Assembly (NCBI GenBank): GCA_900104855.1
Contig: FNSS01000001.1
Coordinates: forward strand, 310,001 to 374,000
Length of the DNA stretch: 64,000 bases
DNA from: Rhizobiales bacterium GAS188
GTDB lineage: Bacteria; Pseudomonadota; Alphaproteobacteria; Rhizobiales; Beijerinckiaceae
Reading direction: 5' to 3'
The notes beneath the pieces are model-generated. The model had not been told where the DNA came from. It saw only the letters and a list, made by a program, of their open reading frames with translations, and did not search any database. Positions 26,523 to 34,462 of this stretch are shown in pieces; the stretch's first letter is position 1; each line of letters begins with the position of its first letter. The translations under genes were made by a program, and so were the position numbers.

Positions 26523-26728
26523 TGGGGCGAGGCTCCTGTGTAAGGTTTGGCGGCTTCAGCGACGCAGGCTTCCAACACCGCGGCGTCGCTGATCTGGTTG
26601 GCGAGCAGAAAGACGAGGCGCAGCGCGAAATTCTGCGACTGGTCTTCCGATAATCCGTCATTGGCGCGCACGATGGCTGCATAGAATCCGTCAGGATCGG
26701 CGAGGTTCGGATCGAGGCGCAAGGTCAT
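26519..26728 (-). CDS. DUF2783-like small protein (69 aa)
   Basis: A 69-residue protein starting MTLRLDPNLADPDGFYAAIV and continuing with GLSEDQSQNFALRLVFLLANQISDAAVLEA, which looks like the DUF2783 family. The ATG overlaps the FAD monooxygenase stop and the stop overlaps the MBL gene start, so all three are translationally coupled. No catalytic motif; amphipathic helices suggest a partner or assembly protein of the monooxygenase. Function not known. Confidence 0.8.
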   Translation of the reverse strand: MTLRLDPNLADPDGFYAAIVRANDGLSEDQSQNFALRLVFLLANQISDAAVLEACVAEAAKPYTGASPQ

Positions 26729-28407
26729 CTTGTGGCTCCAAAGCCCACGGATCTCGCAAGCAGCGCCTCGACGCCCGCGGCCGTGGCGGATCTGAGGATG
26801 CCGCCGCAATAGAGATCGGGCCGCACCGCGACGAAATCCCCGGGCGCGAGAGCGGCAAGGCGGGCGATCTCGCCCCCCGGATCCGAGAGGCCGCAACGCG
26901 TGGCGCCCTGGCCGATATCGAGGGTGCGCACGAGGTAAGGCAGGCCGTCCCCGCCGATGCCGCAGATGGCGGCGCGCGCCGGATCGCGCCCTGGCCGCGG
27001 CACATAGAGGCCAAGGCTCGCCGTGCCGAGCTCGCCGAGGAGCCCCGACAGAAATTTCGTCTTCCCTTGCGCATCCCGGAGCGCAAGGTCGGGGAAGCAG
27101 AAGCCTCCCCCCTCCCCCAATATCGGCGAAGCCATGTAGCGGTTGGGGAGCGACAGGCGGCCCGTATTGACGAGGCTTTGCCCAAAGCCGTGCTCACGCG
27201 ACAGGTCGAGCGTCACTTGCCGCAGCCGGCGCTCGAAGGCCGATTGCGGCGCGAGGAATCGGGCCGTGCGCGAGGTGACGCGGATATTTTCCTGCGCCGC
27301 CGGGCGCCGTTCCGCATCGTAGCTGTCGAGGAGGTCGGGCTTCGCCTTGCCGGCAAGGACCAGCGCCAGCTTCCAGCCGAGGTTGTCGGCATCCTGCACG
27401 CCGGAATTGCCGCCGCGCGCCCCGAACGGGCTCATGACATGGGCCGCGTCGCCGGCAAAGAAGATGCGGCCGAGGCGGAACTGGTCGAGCACCTGGGTGC
27501 GGTAGGCCCATGGGCCGACCCAAACGAGCTCGAAGGCAATTTCGGGACCCAGATGCTCGCGCACCCGCGCCGCGGCGGTCGCCAATTCCGCTGCCTCCGA
27601 CGGATCGGCATCCGGCGCCAGCTGATAATCGAGCCGCCAGACATGATCGGCCATCATATGCTGCCAGACGGCGCGCCCGCCATTGAAGGGAGCATCGACC
27701 CAGGTCCAGCGCTCCGGCACGTCGAGATCGGTGCAGCGCACGTCGCAGATGCACCAGCGGTCGAGATGCTGGGCCGCATTGGTGGCAAGCCCGAGCGCGC
27801 TGCGGATCTGGCTGCCGGCGCCGGTGGCGTCGACCACAAAATCGGCTTCGATCGTGTAGCTTCCGGCGGTCGATTCGACGCTCAGCCGCACCTGGCTCTC
27901 GCCTGGCTCGACCGCCACCACCTTGTTGAGCCATCTGATCTCGGCGCCGAGCTCGCGCAGGCGATCGACCAGGAACCATTCCAGGTAGAATTGCTGCAGG
28001 TTGACGAAGGCCGGCTGCTTCGAACGGTTCTCCTGCGCGCGGTTGAAGGAATAGACGACGTCCTCCCCGGACAAGGTCCGGCCGACCGACCAGGTGACGC
28101 CCTTGGCGATCATGCGCTCGGCGATGCCGAGCCTGTCCATCACCTCGAGCGTCTTCTGCGCATAGACCATGCCGCGCGAGGAGGCGCCGCGCACGCCGAC
28201 CGTGTTGTCGTCGTCGAGGATGACGGCGCTGATGCCCCGCGTCGCGAGATCGGCGGCGAGCGTCAGCCCGGTCAGGCCGCCGCCGACGATGACCAGGCGG
28301 GCGCGTTCGAGCGTGCCGCTGAGCGCGGCCTCGGGAATCACCGCCTCATAGCTCGGAAGCTCGTAGCCGGTTGCCGTGAAGGCGACGGCCGGAACATGGT
28401 TGTTCAC
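26725..28407 (-). CDS. FAD-dependent aromatic monooxygenase, MhpA-like (560 aa)
   Basis: N-terminal FAD motif VIVGGGLTGLTLAADLATRG (about residues 39-58) and the GD motif FFAGDAAHVMSPFGARGGNSGVQ near residue 325 are those of class A flavoprotein hydroxylases. QDADNLGWKLALVLAGKA is the helix after the GD motif. The C-terminal 170 residues are the thioredoxin-like domain found in 3-(3-hydroxyphenyl)propionate hydroxylase (MhpA) and phenol hydroxylase relatives. A 35-residue N-terminal extension precedes the FAD site. It would hydroxylate a phenolic ring using NAD(P)H and O2, so it likely acts before ring cleavage. Substrate unproven. Confidence 0.88.
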   Translation of the reverse strand: MNNHVPAVAFTATGYELPSYEAVIPEAALSGTLERARLVIVGGGLTGLTLAADLATRGISAVILDDDNTVGVRGASSRGMVYAQKTLEVMDRLGIAERMIAKGVTWSVGRTLSGEDVVYSFNRAQENRSKQPAFVNLQQFYLEWFLVDRLRELGAEIRWLNKVVAVEPGESQVRLSVESTAGSYTIEADFVVDATGAGSQIRSALGLATNAAQHLDRWCICDVRCTDLDVPERWTWVDAPFNGGRAVWQHMMADHVWRLDYQLAPDADPSEAAELATAAARVREHLGPEIAFELVWVGPWAYRTQVLDQFRLGRIFFAGDAAHVMSPFGARGGNSGVQDADNLGWKLALVLAGKAKPDLLDSYDAERRPAAQENIRVTSRTARFLAPQSAFERRLRQVTLDLSREHGFGQSLVNTGRLSLPNRYMASPILGEGGGFCFPDLALRDAQGKTKFLSGLLGELGTASLGLYVPRPGRDPARAAICGIGGDGLPYLVRTLDIGQGATRCGLSDPGGEIARLAALAPGDFVAVRPDLYCGGILRSATAAGVEALLARSVGFGATR

Positions 28408-28419
28408 CCCGCCGGCCCC

Positions 28420-29208
28420 TCAGCGTCGAAAATCGACATGGAGGCCGCGCCTTGCCGCCTCCATGCGCCGGATCGCGGCGTCGAGCATCTTGCGGCCGAG
28501 CTTGCCTTCCGGATCGAAATGCTCGCCGTCATAAGCGCAGGCCTTGCGGACCTCATCGTCGAGCGGCCGATCCTCGCCCGCCATCGCTTGCGCCGCGCCT
28601 TGGATGTCGCAGGCGCGCTGCAAGGTCCAGAGCAGCCAGAAGGCCTTCGGCAGGCTGTCCTCGACCACCAGCAGGCCATGATTGCGCAACACCAGCACGC
28701 TCTTGTCGCCGAGGCTCTCGACGAGGCGCGGCTGCTCCTCGCCATGCACGGTGATGCCTTCGAAGCGGTGATAGGCGACGCGGCCATAGAGCTGCGCCCC
28801 GTAGAAATTGTCATAGGACAGGCCGTCTGTCTTGCAGGCGACCGCCATGCCGGAATCGGTGTGGGTGTGGATGATGCAATGGGCATCCTGGCGTGCCGCA
28901 TGCACGGCCGAATGGATGATGAAGCCCGCCCGGTTGACCGGGTGCTCGCTCGGCGACAGGGCGTTGCCGTCGATATCGGTCTTGATCAGGTTCGAGGCCG
29001 TGACCTCGCTATAGTTGAGCCCAAAGGGATTGATCAAATAATGCGGCTCGGCGCCCGGCACGCGCAAGGTGATGTGGTTGAAGATCGATTCCGTCCAGCC
29101 CAGATGGTCGAAGACGTGATAGGTGGCGGCGAGATCCTGGCGCAGCGCCCATTCCTCTGGCCCGCACCAGGCGGGGCGGCCATCCGTGTCGGCAAGCGTC
29201 TTGACCAT
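28420..29208 (-). CDS. Class II aldolase/adducin family protein (262 aa)
   Basis: Zinc-aldolase pattern: HTHTDSGMAVACK gives two His ligands, and RNHGLLVVEDS gives the third. GWTESIFNHITLRVPGAE is the N-terminal substrate/phosphate region, without the usual phosphate-site signature of sugar aldolases. I start at the ATG at 29208 because AGGA lies seven bases away; another ATG at 29214 overlaps the upstream stop. In aromatic operons class II aldolase-fold proteins can be decarboxylases of hydroxyphthalates, so this may be either an aldolase or a decarboxylase. Confidence 0.83.
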   Translation of the reverse strand: MVKTLADTDGRPAWCGPEEWALRQDLAATYHVFDHLGWTESIFNHITLRVPGAEPHYLINPFGLNYSEVTASNLIKTDIDGNALSPSEHPVNRAGFIIHSAVHAARQDAHCIIHTHTDSGMAVACKTDGLSYDNFYGAQLYGRVAYHRFEGITVHGEEQPRLVESLGDKSVLVLRNHGLLVVEDSLPKAFWLLWTLQRACDIQGAAQAMAGEDRPLDDEVRKACAYDGEHFDPEGKLGRKMLDAAIRRMEAARRGLHVDFRR

Positions 29209-29210
29209 GA

Positions 29211-30212
29211 TCATGTCCTCACGAGGGGGTGACGGGCGCGTTCGCTGACGAGAGCGTGCAGCATGGCGAGTATTGGCGTCGGTCGGCCGGCCCTGGCGCC
29301 GAGCTCGATGACGGCGCCGATCAGCGCGTCGGCCTCGACCGGCCGGCCGCTTTCGAGATCTTGCAGCATCGACAGTTTCGAGCCGCCGATCTTGCGTGCC
29401 ATGGCGATGCGCTCTTCGACGCTGACCGGAAAGGCGATGCCGCAGCTCTCGCCGACCGCCATGCATTCGGCCATCGCGGTGCGCACGATGCCGACGAGCC
29501 GCGCATCGTCGCAGATCTCGCCCATTGTGGCTCCGGTAAGCGCAGCGACCGGGTTGAAGGCGGCATTGCCGGCGAGCTTGATCCAGATCTCGCGGCGGAT
29601 ATCGTCGACGGCGTGCGCCTCGAACCCGGCGTCCTGCAGGAGCGCGCCGATGCGGGCCGCATCGCCGGCACGGGAATCGGAGCTCGTGCCGGCATCGCCG
29701 ACCAGGATCGGACCGTCGGCCGTCAGGCGCACGATTCCGGGCGCGCTCACTTGCGCCGCCATATGGGTCACGCAACCGACAAGGCGCGTGCGCTCGAAGC
29801 GCCGCCGCAAGGCACCGTCGGGATCGGCGCTGGCGAGAGGCTCGTCGCGCCCATCCTCGAAATACCACCAGGGGATGCCGTTCTGCACCGGCACCACGAT
29901 GGTGTCGCGTTCGAGCAACGGCGCGAGACGCCCCGTCGCGGCGCCGAGATCATGGGCCTTCAGGCACAGGAAAACGATGTCGCGCCGCCCGAGCCTCGCC
30001 GCATCATCCGTCGCCTCGAGGGCGACCGGCTGGCGCTCGGCCAAACCCGTCTCACCTTCGGTCTCGAGCCTCAGCCCCCGCTCCCGGATGGCAGCGAGCT
30101 GCGCGCCGCGCGCCACGACGCCGACCTCATGCCCGGCCGCGGCGAGGCGCGCCGCCAGCACGCCGCCGATGGCGCCGGCCCCGATCACGGCAATGCGCGG
30201 CGCAGGATTCAT
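29211..30212 (-). CDS. Ketopantoate reductase (PanE/ApbA)-like protein (333 aa)
   Basis: NAD(P)-binding GAGAIGGVLAARLAAAGHEV (residues 11-30) is followed by LCLKAHD and VPVQNGIPWWYFE, the dinucleotide and substrate loop of the ketopantoate reductase family. REIWIKLAGNAAFNPVAALTG contains the conserved lysine and asparagine of the C-terminal domain. Family members reduce 2-oxo acids to 2-hydroxy acids. Placed between VOC and aldolase genes with ATGA overlap upstream, so the role is probably in the aromatic pathway rather than pantothenate synthesis. Confidence 0.83.
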   Translation of the reverse strand: MNPAPRIAVIGAGAIGGVLAARLAAAGHEVGVVARGAQLAAIRERGLRLETEGETGLAERQPVALEATDDAARLGRRDIVFLCLKAHDLGAATGRLAPLLERDTIVVPVQNGIPWWYFEDGRDEPLASADPDGALRRRFERTRLVGCVTHMAAQVSAPGIVRLTADGPILVGDAGTSSDSRAGDAARIGALLQDAGFEAHAVDDIRREIWIKLAGNAAFNPVAALTGATMGEICDDARLVGIVRTAMAECMAVGESCGIAFPVSVEERIAMARKIGGSKLSMLQDLESGRPVEADALIGAVIELGARAGRPTPILAMLHALVSERARHPLVRT

Positions 30213-30724
30213 GCGGCCTCGCCGAGCCTCTGACGCTTCTCCTGCGTCCAGGCGTCGAGCTCCGCATGGGCGCTCGCCAGCTTCCCGGCCTTGTAGTCGG
30301 TGAGGCCGATATCGGTCGTGAGCTCCAGGCGGATGCCGTTCGGGTCGAAGAAGTAGATCGATTCGATGAAATGATGATCGGTGACGCCGAGCACCGGGAT
30401 GCCGGCCGCCTCGAGCTTGTCCTTGGCGCGCCGCAGCTCGTCGCGGTCGGCGACGGCGAGCGCCAGATGATTGACCCAGGCCGGCGTATTGGGCGACGGC
30501 TCGGCCTTCACATTGTCGCCAAGATCGAAAAATGCGATATGCGAGCCGTCGGTCATGCGGAAGAAGATATGCACGAAGGGGCAATCCTCGCCGGTGCTCG
30601 GCACCTTGTCGGCGCGCACCAGATGCACAAGCGGCAGGCCGAGGATATCCTCGTAGAAATGCCGCGTTTCCTCGGCGTCGCGACAGCGATAGGCGAAATG
30701 ATGCAGGCCGTTGATCGGAACCAT
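30209..30724 (-). CDS. VOC-superfamily protein, possible extradiol-type dioxygenase (171 aa)
   Basis: Vicinal oxygen chelate fold with candidate metal ligands H7/H8 (GLHHFAYR), His in WVNHLALAV and Glu in GIRLELTTD, i.e. the H-H-E pattern of glyoxalase I and one-domain extradiol dioxygenases. SIYFFDPNGIRLEL is the standard C-terminal strand. Start at 30724 has AAGAGGAGGC at good spacing. First gene of the minus-strand operon, so the strongest candidate here for ring cleavage, although gentisate and homogentisate dioxygenases are cupin proteins and this one is not. Could equally be a glyoxalase-type isomerase. The stop overlaps the next gene. Confidence 0.8.
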   Translation of the reverse strand: MVPINGLHHFAYRCRDAEETRHFYEDILGLPLVHLVRADKVPSTGEDCPFVHIFFRMTDGSHIAFFDLGDNVKAEPSPNTPAWVNHLALAVADRDELRRAKDKLEAAGIPVLGVTDHHFIESIYFFDPNGIRLELTTDIGLTDYKAGKLASAHAELDAWTQEKRQRLGEAA

Positions 30725-30796
30725 GGCGGAGCCTCCTCTTGACCGTCGCGTGGGATCGAGATGCGATTGTCGGGGGAGGCGAGCCTCAGCGTCATT

Positions 30797-30810
30797 CCTC
30801 ATCGATGAGG
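30797..30810. promoter_or_regulatory. Palindromic operator candidate between VOC operon and isomerase gene
   Basis: CCTCATCGATGAGG is a perfect 14-bp palindrome, 53 bp before the isomerase ATG and 73 bp before the VOC gene. It matches the site near rdhA (22108-22121), including the TT before and ATTG after. Confidence 0.72.
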
Positions 30811-30862
30811 ATTGGGCGCAGCACGGGCCCGACGCTTTATGGGCGCCGAACCGGAGTGGACC

Positions 30863-31507
30863 ATGAAGCTCTACACTTATTTCCGATCATCGGCCGCTTA
30901 CCGCGTGCGGATCGCGCTTGCCCTTAAGGGCCTCCCCTGGACGGCTGCCCCGGTGCATATGCTGCGCGGCGGTGGCGAGCAGCACGGCGAGGCCTATCGC
31001 GCCGTCAACCCGCAAGGCCTGGTTCCGTCTCTCGAGATCGACGGCACGGTCCTCATCCAGTCGATCGCCATCTGCGAATATCTGGAGGAGACGCATCCCG
31101 AGCCGCCGCTCCTGCCGTGTGATCCCGAGGCGCGCGCCTATGTGCGCAGCCTGATGAGCATCGTCGCTTGCGAGATCCACCCGCTCAACAATCTGCGCGT
31201 CCTGCGCTATGTGACCAAGACGCTCGGCCATTCCGAGGCGGAGAAAACCGCCTGGTACCGGCATTGGATCGCCGAGGGTTTCCAGGGCCTCGAGGCGATC
31301 CTTGCCCGCTCCGGCCGGGTCGGCGCCTTCGCCTGCGGCGACACACCGGGCCTCGCTGACGCCTTCATCGTGCCGCAGGTCGCCAATGCCTTGCGTTTCG
31401 ACTGCCCGCTCGAATCCTTCCCGCTGATCAGCAGGATCGACGAAAACTGCCGGGCGCTCGAGGCCTTCCGGCTTGCGGCTCCCGAAGCGCAGGCGGACGC
31501 CGCCTGA
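30863..31507 (+). CDS. Zeta-class glutathione S-transferase: maleylacetoacetate/maleylpyruvate isomerase-like (214 aa)
   Basis: The N-terminal FRSSAAYRVRIALALKG carries the SSxxYR glutathione site of the zeta class, and NPQGLVPSLEIDG plus LIQSIAICEYLEE follow as expected. The C-terminal helical domain has GDTPGLADAFIVPQV, the N-capping box region. Size is normal. Such enzymes isomerise maleylacetoacetate or maleylpyruvate to the fumaryl form using glutathione. First gene of a two-gene plus-strand unit with a fumarase, diverging from the VOC operon and sharing its operator candidate. Confidence 0.87.
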   Translation: MKLYTYFRSSAAYRVRIALALKGLPWTAAPVHMLRGGGEQHGEAYRAVNPQGLVPSLEIDGTVLIQSIAICEYLEETHPEPPLLPCDPEARAYVRSLMSIVACEIHPLNNLRVLRYVTKTLGHSEAEKTAWYRHWIAEGFQGLEAILARSGRVGAFACGDTPGLADAFIVPQVANALRFDCPLESFPLISRIDENCRALEAFRLAAPEAQADAA

Positions 31508-31511
31508 CACG

Positions 31512-33011
31512 ATGCAAGCGATCCGCGAAGAGGACCTGATCGCGAGCGTCGCCGACGCCCTGCAATTCATCTCCTATTATCACCCGGCCGACTTCATCCG
31601 TCACATGGCGCGCGCCTATGAGCGTGAGGAGAGCGCGCCCGCCAAGGACGCCATCGCCCAGATCCTGGTCAATTCGCGGCTCGCGGCGCTCGGCCGCCGG
31701 CCGCTCTGCCAGGACACCGGCACCGTCAACGTCTTCGTCAAATACGGCATGCAGGCGCGGCTCGCGAGCCGGTGCAGCCTCTCCGAGCTGATCAATGAGG
31801 GGGTGCGTCGGGCCTATCTCGACGCTGCCAATCCGCTGCGCGCCTCGATCATCGAGGACCCGCTATTCTTGCGCCCCAACACGCGCGACAACACGCCGGC
31901 CGTCGTGCATGCCGAGCTGGTGCCGGGCGCGACGATCGAGATCACGGTCGCCGCCAAAGGCGGAGGCTCGGAGAACAAGGCGCGCTTCGCCATGCTCAAT
32001 CCGAGCGACAGTGTCGTCGATTGGGTGCTCGACACCATGCCGAAGCTCGGCGCCGGCTGGTGCCCGCCCGGGCTGATCGGGCTCGGCGTCGGCGGCAGCG
32101 CCGAGAAAGCGATGCTGATGGCCAAGGAAGCCCTGCTCGAGCCGCTCGACATGACCGATCTCCTGCGTCGCGGGCCGGCCACCCCGGAGGAGGAGCTCAG
32201 GGTCAGCCTTTACGAGAAGATCAACGCGCTCGGCATCGGGGCCCAGGGGCTCGGCGGGCTCACCACCGTGCTCGACGTCAAGATCAGGAGCTTTCCGACC
32301 CATGCGGCTTCACAGCCGGTCGGCCTGATCCCGCAATGGGCCGCCAATCGGCATGCGAGCTTCGTGCTGGACGGGTCGGGCAAGGCGGAGCTCACCCCGC
32401 CCGACCTCGCCGACTGGCCGGAGATCATCCTCGATCGCACGGCGCATACGGCACGCCGGGTCGACCTCGACGCTCTGACGCGTGAAGAGGTGGCGAGCTG
32501 GAGGATCGGTGAGACCCTGCTGCTCTCGGGGCGGCTGCTGACCGGGCGAGACGCCGCCCATAAGCGGCTCACCGACATGATGGCGCGCGGCGAAAAGCTG
32601 CCGGTCGATTTCAGCAACCGCGCCATCTATTATGTGGGGCCGGTCGACCCGGTGGGTGATGAGGCGGTCGGACCGGCCGGGCCGACCACAGCGACCCGCA
32701 TGGACAAATTCACCGAGCCGATGCTGGCGAATACCGGCCTCATCGCCATGGTCGGCAAGGCCGAGCGCGGGCCGGAGGCGGTCGCCGCCATAGCGCGCCA
32801 CAAGGCCGCCTATCTGATCGCGGTCGGCGGAGCGGCCGTGCTCGTCTCCAAGGCAATCCGCGCGGCCCGCGTGCTCGCCTTCCCGGATCTCGGCATGGAG
32901 GCGATCTACGAATTCACGGTCGAGGACATGCCGGTGACGGTCGCCGTCGATGCGACCGGGCAATCGATCCACGCCCTCGGGCCGGCGCGCTGGCGCAAAG
33001 CGCAGCCATAA
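31512..33011 (+). CDS. Class I fumarate hydratase-like protein lacking one cluster Cys (499 aa)
   Basis: Full-length class I fumarase: C66 in LCQDTGT, C184 in GWCPPGLIGLGVGG, the KGGGSENK loop at 149-156, RHASFVLDGSG near 280, and a C-terminal beta part with GPTTATRMDKF. The third [4Fe-4S] ligand, which I recall as NCAATRH in this family, is W276 here (PQWAANRH). Either it binds an altered cluster or it has moved to another hydration reaction. Four bases after the isomerase stop, so co-transcribed. In the pathway it would turn released fumarate, or a substituted fumarate, into malate. Confidence 0.85.
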   Translation: MQAIREEDLIASVADALQFISYYHPADFIRHMARAYEREESAPAKDAIAQILVNSRLAALGRRPLCQDTGTVNVFVKYGMQARLASRCSLSELINEGVRRAYLDAANPLRASIIEDPLFLRPNTRDNTPAVVHAELVPGATIEITVAAKGGGSENKARFAMLNPSDSVVDWVLDTMPKLGAGWCPPGLIGLGVGGSAEKAMLMAKEALLEPLDMTDLLRRGPATPEEELRVSLYEKINALGIGAQGLGGLTTVLDVKIRSFPTHAASQPVGLIPQWAANRHASFVLDGSGKAELTPPDLADWPEIILDRTAHTARRVDLDALTREEVASWRIGETLLLSGRLLTGRDAAHKRLTDMMARGEKLPVDFSNRAIYYVGPVDPVGDEAVGPAGPTTATRMDKFTEPMLANTGLIAMVGKAERGPEAVAAIARHKAAYLIAVGGAAVLVSKAIRAARVLAFPDLGMEAIYEFTVEDMPVTVAVDATGQSIHALGPARWRKAQP

Positions 33012-33079
33012 GCGCCGACGCAAGTGGTCCGACGAGGGTCGCGGTCCGAACGCTGGCGGACCGCGAAGGATGAAGCTGG

Positions 33080-33105
33080 GCACTATGTCTACGCCATAGC
33101 CCTCT
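33080..33105. repeat. Left direct repeat flanking the propeller-like gene
   Basis: A 26-bp stretch with core ATGTCTACGC that recurs at 34417-34442 with 23 of 26 positions identical. The two copies are in the same orientation about 1.34 kb apart and bracket a single gene. Confidence 0.6.
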
Positions 33106-33269
33106 CATGATGTTCGCGAGGACGCGTCCCACCGGGTGTCGGCTTGTCGGATAGGAGCGTAAAGGTGAAAAGCGACCTGTTTGTCGGTGTCGCACAATCT
33201 CCAATGTTGCGACGTTGCAGAATTCAGCCGCAAGATTGATGCAACGAGAGTTTTGCAATTGGGACGAAC

Positions 33270-34292
33270 ATGGCTGTACCGAGAAAAAAAGCCACTTTTG
33301 CTGTTTCTGGTCCTCAGACCGCAATTATTCGTTGGCGAACAAGTGTTCCCGGAAGGATGGCGCATCGTCTTTGGGTCCATCCTGATGAAGATCAGGTGTT
33401 AGTTTCCGATGGGTGGGGCGTCGCCTTTGCGGCGCTCAGGCTACGCGTGCTCCGTCTCGACGACGGACGTGAGGTCGCATCAACCCGCTTGGGCAATGCG
33501 GTTCGCGCACTTACTCGAAGCTTGGATGGAAGCTGGCTTGCCGCAAGCGACACGAAACTGTTCCGGCTTGATGGGGCAACACTCGCTCCAATTGAGAAGT
33601 GGACTTCCCGAATACCGCGATATGCCGACAGGCTGGTGGCCGGGGGCCAATTCGCCCACGCTTGCAATCACTCCGAGCCTTCGCTTCATGCGGTCAATCT
33701 TGCGACAGGCGCCGTGAAACGACGCCGCTTGGGCTCCCACATGCAAATTCATCCATGGAATTCAGAAAACTTGGTCGCCGCATGTGGTGATGGGCGCATA
33801 TGGGTTGGTAGTTTCGGGCTGGAAGCAATGCCTCGCCAGATTGCATCGACGCCAGCGTTTTGCGACTCAGCCCTCGACGGGCGTGGCCGGCTCTGGCTAT
33901 CGCTCGGTATGTACGAAGAAAAATCAGGCGATATCATAGGCCCTGCAACGCCGACTTCGTGTCTCGCCTGCATGGATTTGCTCAATTCGTCTGTGCTGGA
34001 TGAAGTCGACCTGGGGCTGCCTTTCTGGCAGATCACCGCCTCGCAGACTGGTAAGACGATATCCGTTATTGCAACGTCAAGGATAGTGGTGGAAGGACGT
34101 ACGATATGGCGGCGAACTGACGTCGCCAGTTTCCAGGCTTCAGATTTCCGGTGTATTTCCTGGGTGCGCGTGCCTGACGCTTTCGAGGTACTTCTGATTT
34201 CGCCTGACAAGCGCATCGCTTTGGCCGCGAGATCGTCGGACCAATCGCAGTCCGATCCGGCCGCAGCAGAGTTGATTTGCTTCAATTTTTAA
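33270..34292 (+). CDS. Hypothetical protein with beta-propeller-like repeats (340 aa)
   Basis: I do not recognise the family. The chain alternates short strands and turns with recurring W and G positions (LWVHPDEDQVLVSDG, LRLDDGREVA, GSWLAASDTKLFRLDG, MQIHPWNSENLVAACGDGRIWVG), suggesting five to seven propeller blades. No signal peptide or membrane segment. The region is visibly less GC-rich than its surroundings and uses AT-richer codons, so it is probably acquired. It stands alone between a fumarase and a LysR gene and is bracketed by direct repeats. A binding or scaffolding role is possible; no function can be assigned. Confidence 0.7.
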   Translation: MAVPRKKATFAVSGPQTAIIRWRTSVPGRMAHRLWVHPDEDQVLVSDGWGVAFAALRLRVLRLDDGREVASTRLGNAVRALTRSLDGSWLAASDTKLFRLDGATLAPIEKWTSRIPRYADRLVAGGQFAHACNHSEPSLHAVNLATGAVKRRRLGSHMQIHPWNSENLVAACGDGRIWVGSFGLEAMPRQIASTPAFCDSALDGRGRLWLSLGMYEEKSGDIIGPATPTSCLACMDLLNSSVLDEVDLGLPFWQITASQTGKTISVIATSRIVVEGRTIWRRTDVASFQASDFRCISWVRVPDAFEVLLISPDKRIALAARSSDQSQSDPAAAELICFNF

Positions 34293-34416
34293 CCCGTCTC
34301 ACCGCCCGACCCGTGATTGTGAACGTCCTCTGTCTGGGAGAGCGGCAATTAGCGGCGATCGGCCGGTAAAATCGCGCCCTGGCCTGGAAATGGCGAACCG
34401 CGCCCGACGATAATGA

Positions 34417-34442
34417 GCACGATGTCTACGCTATAGCACTCT
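34417..34442. repeat. Right direct repeat flanking the propeller-like gene
   Basis: Partner of the copy at 33080-33105 (23/26 identical, same orientation). Lies just downstream of the hypothetical gene and upstream of the end of the LysR gene. Confidence 0.6.
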
Positions 34443-34462
34443 AACTCCGATAAACCTTCCAT

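Noticed and set aside
27067-29232. Open frame of 721 codons opposite the FAD monooxygenase and aldolase genes
   Set aside because: Antisense shadow in high-GC DNA; no family signature.
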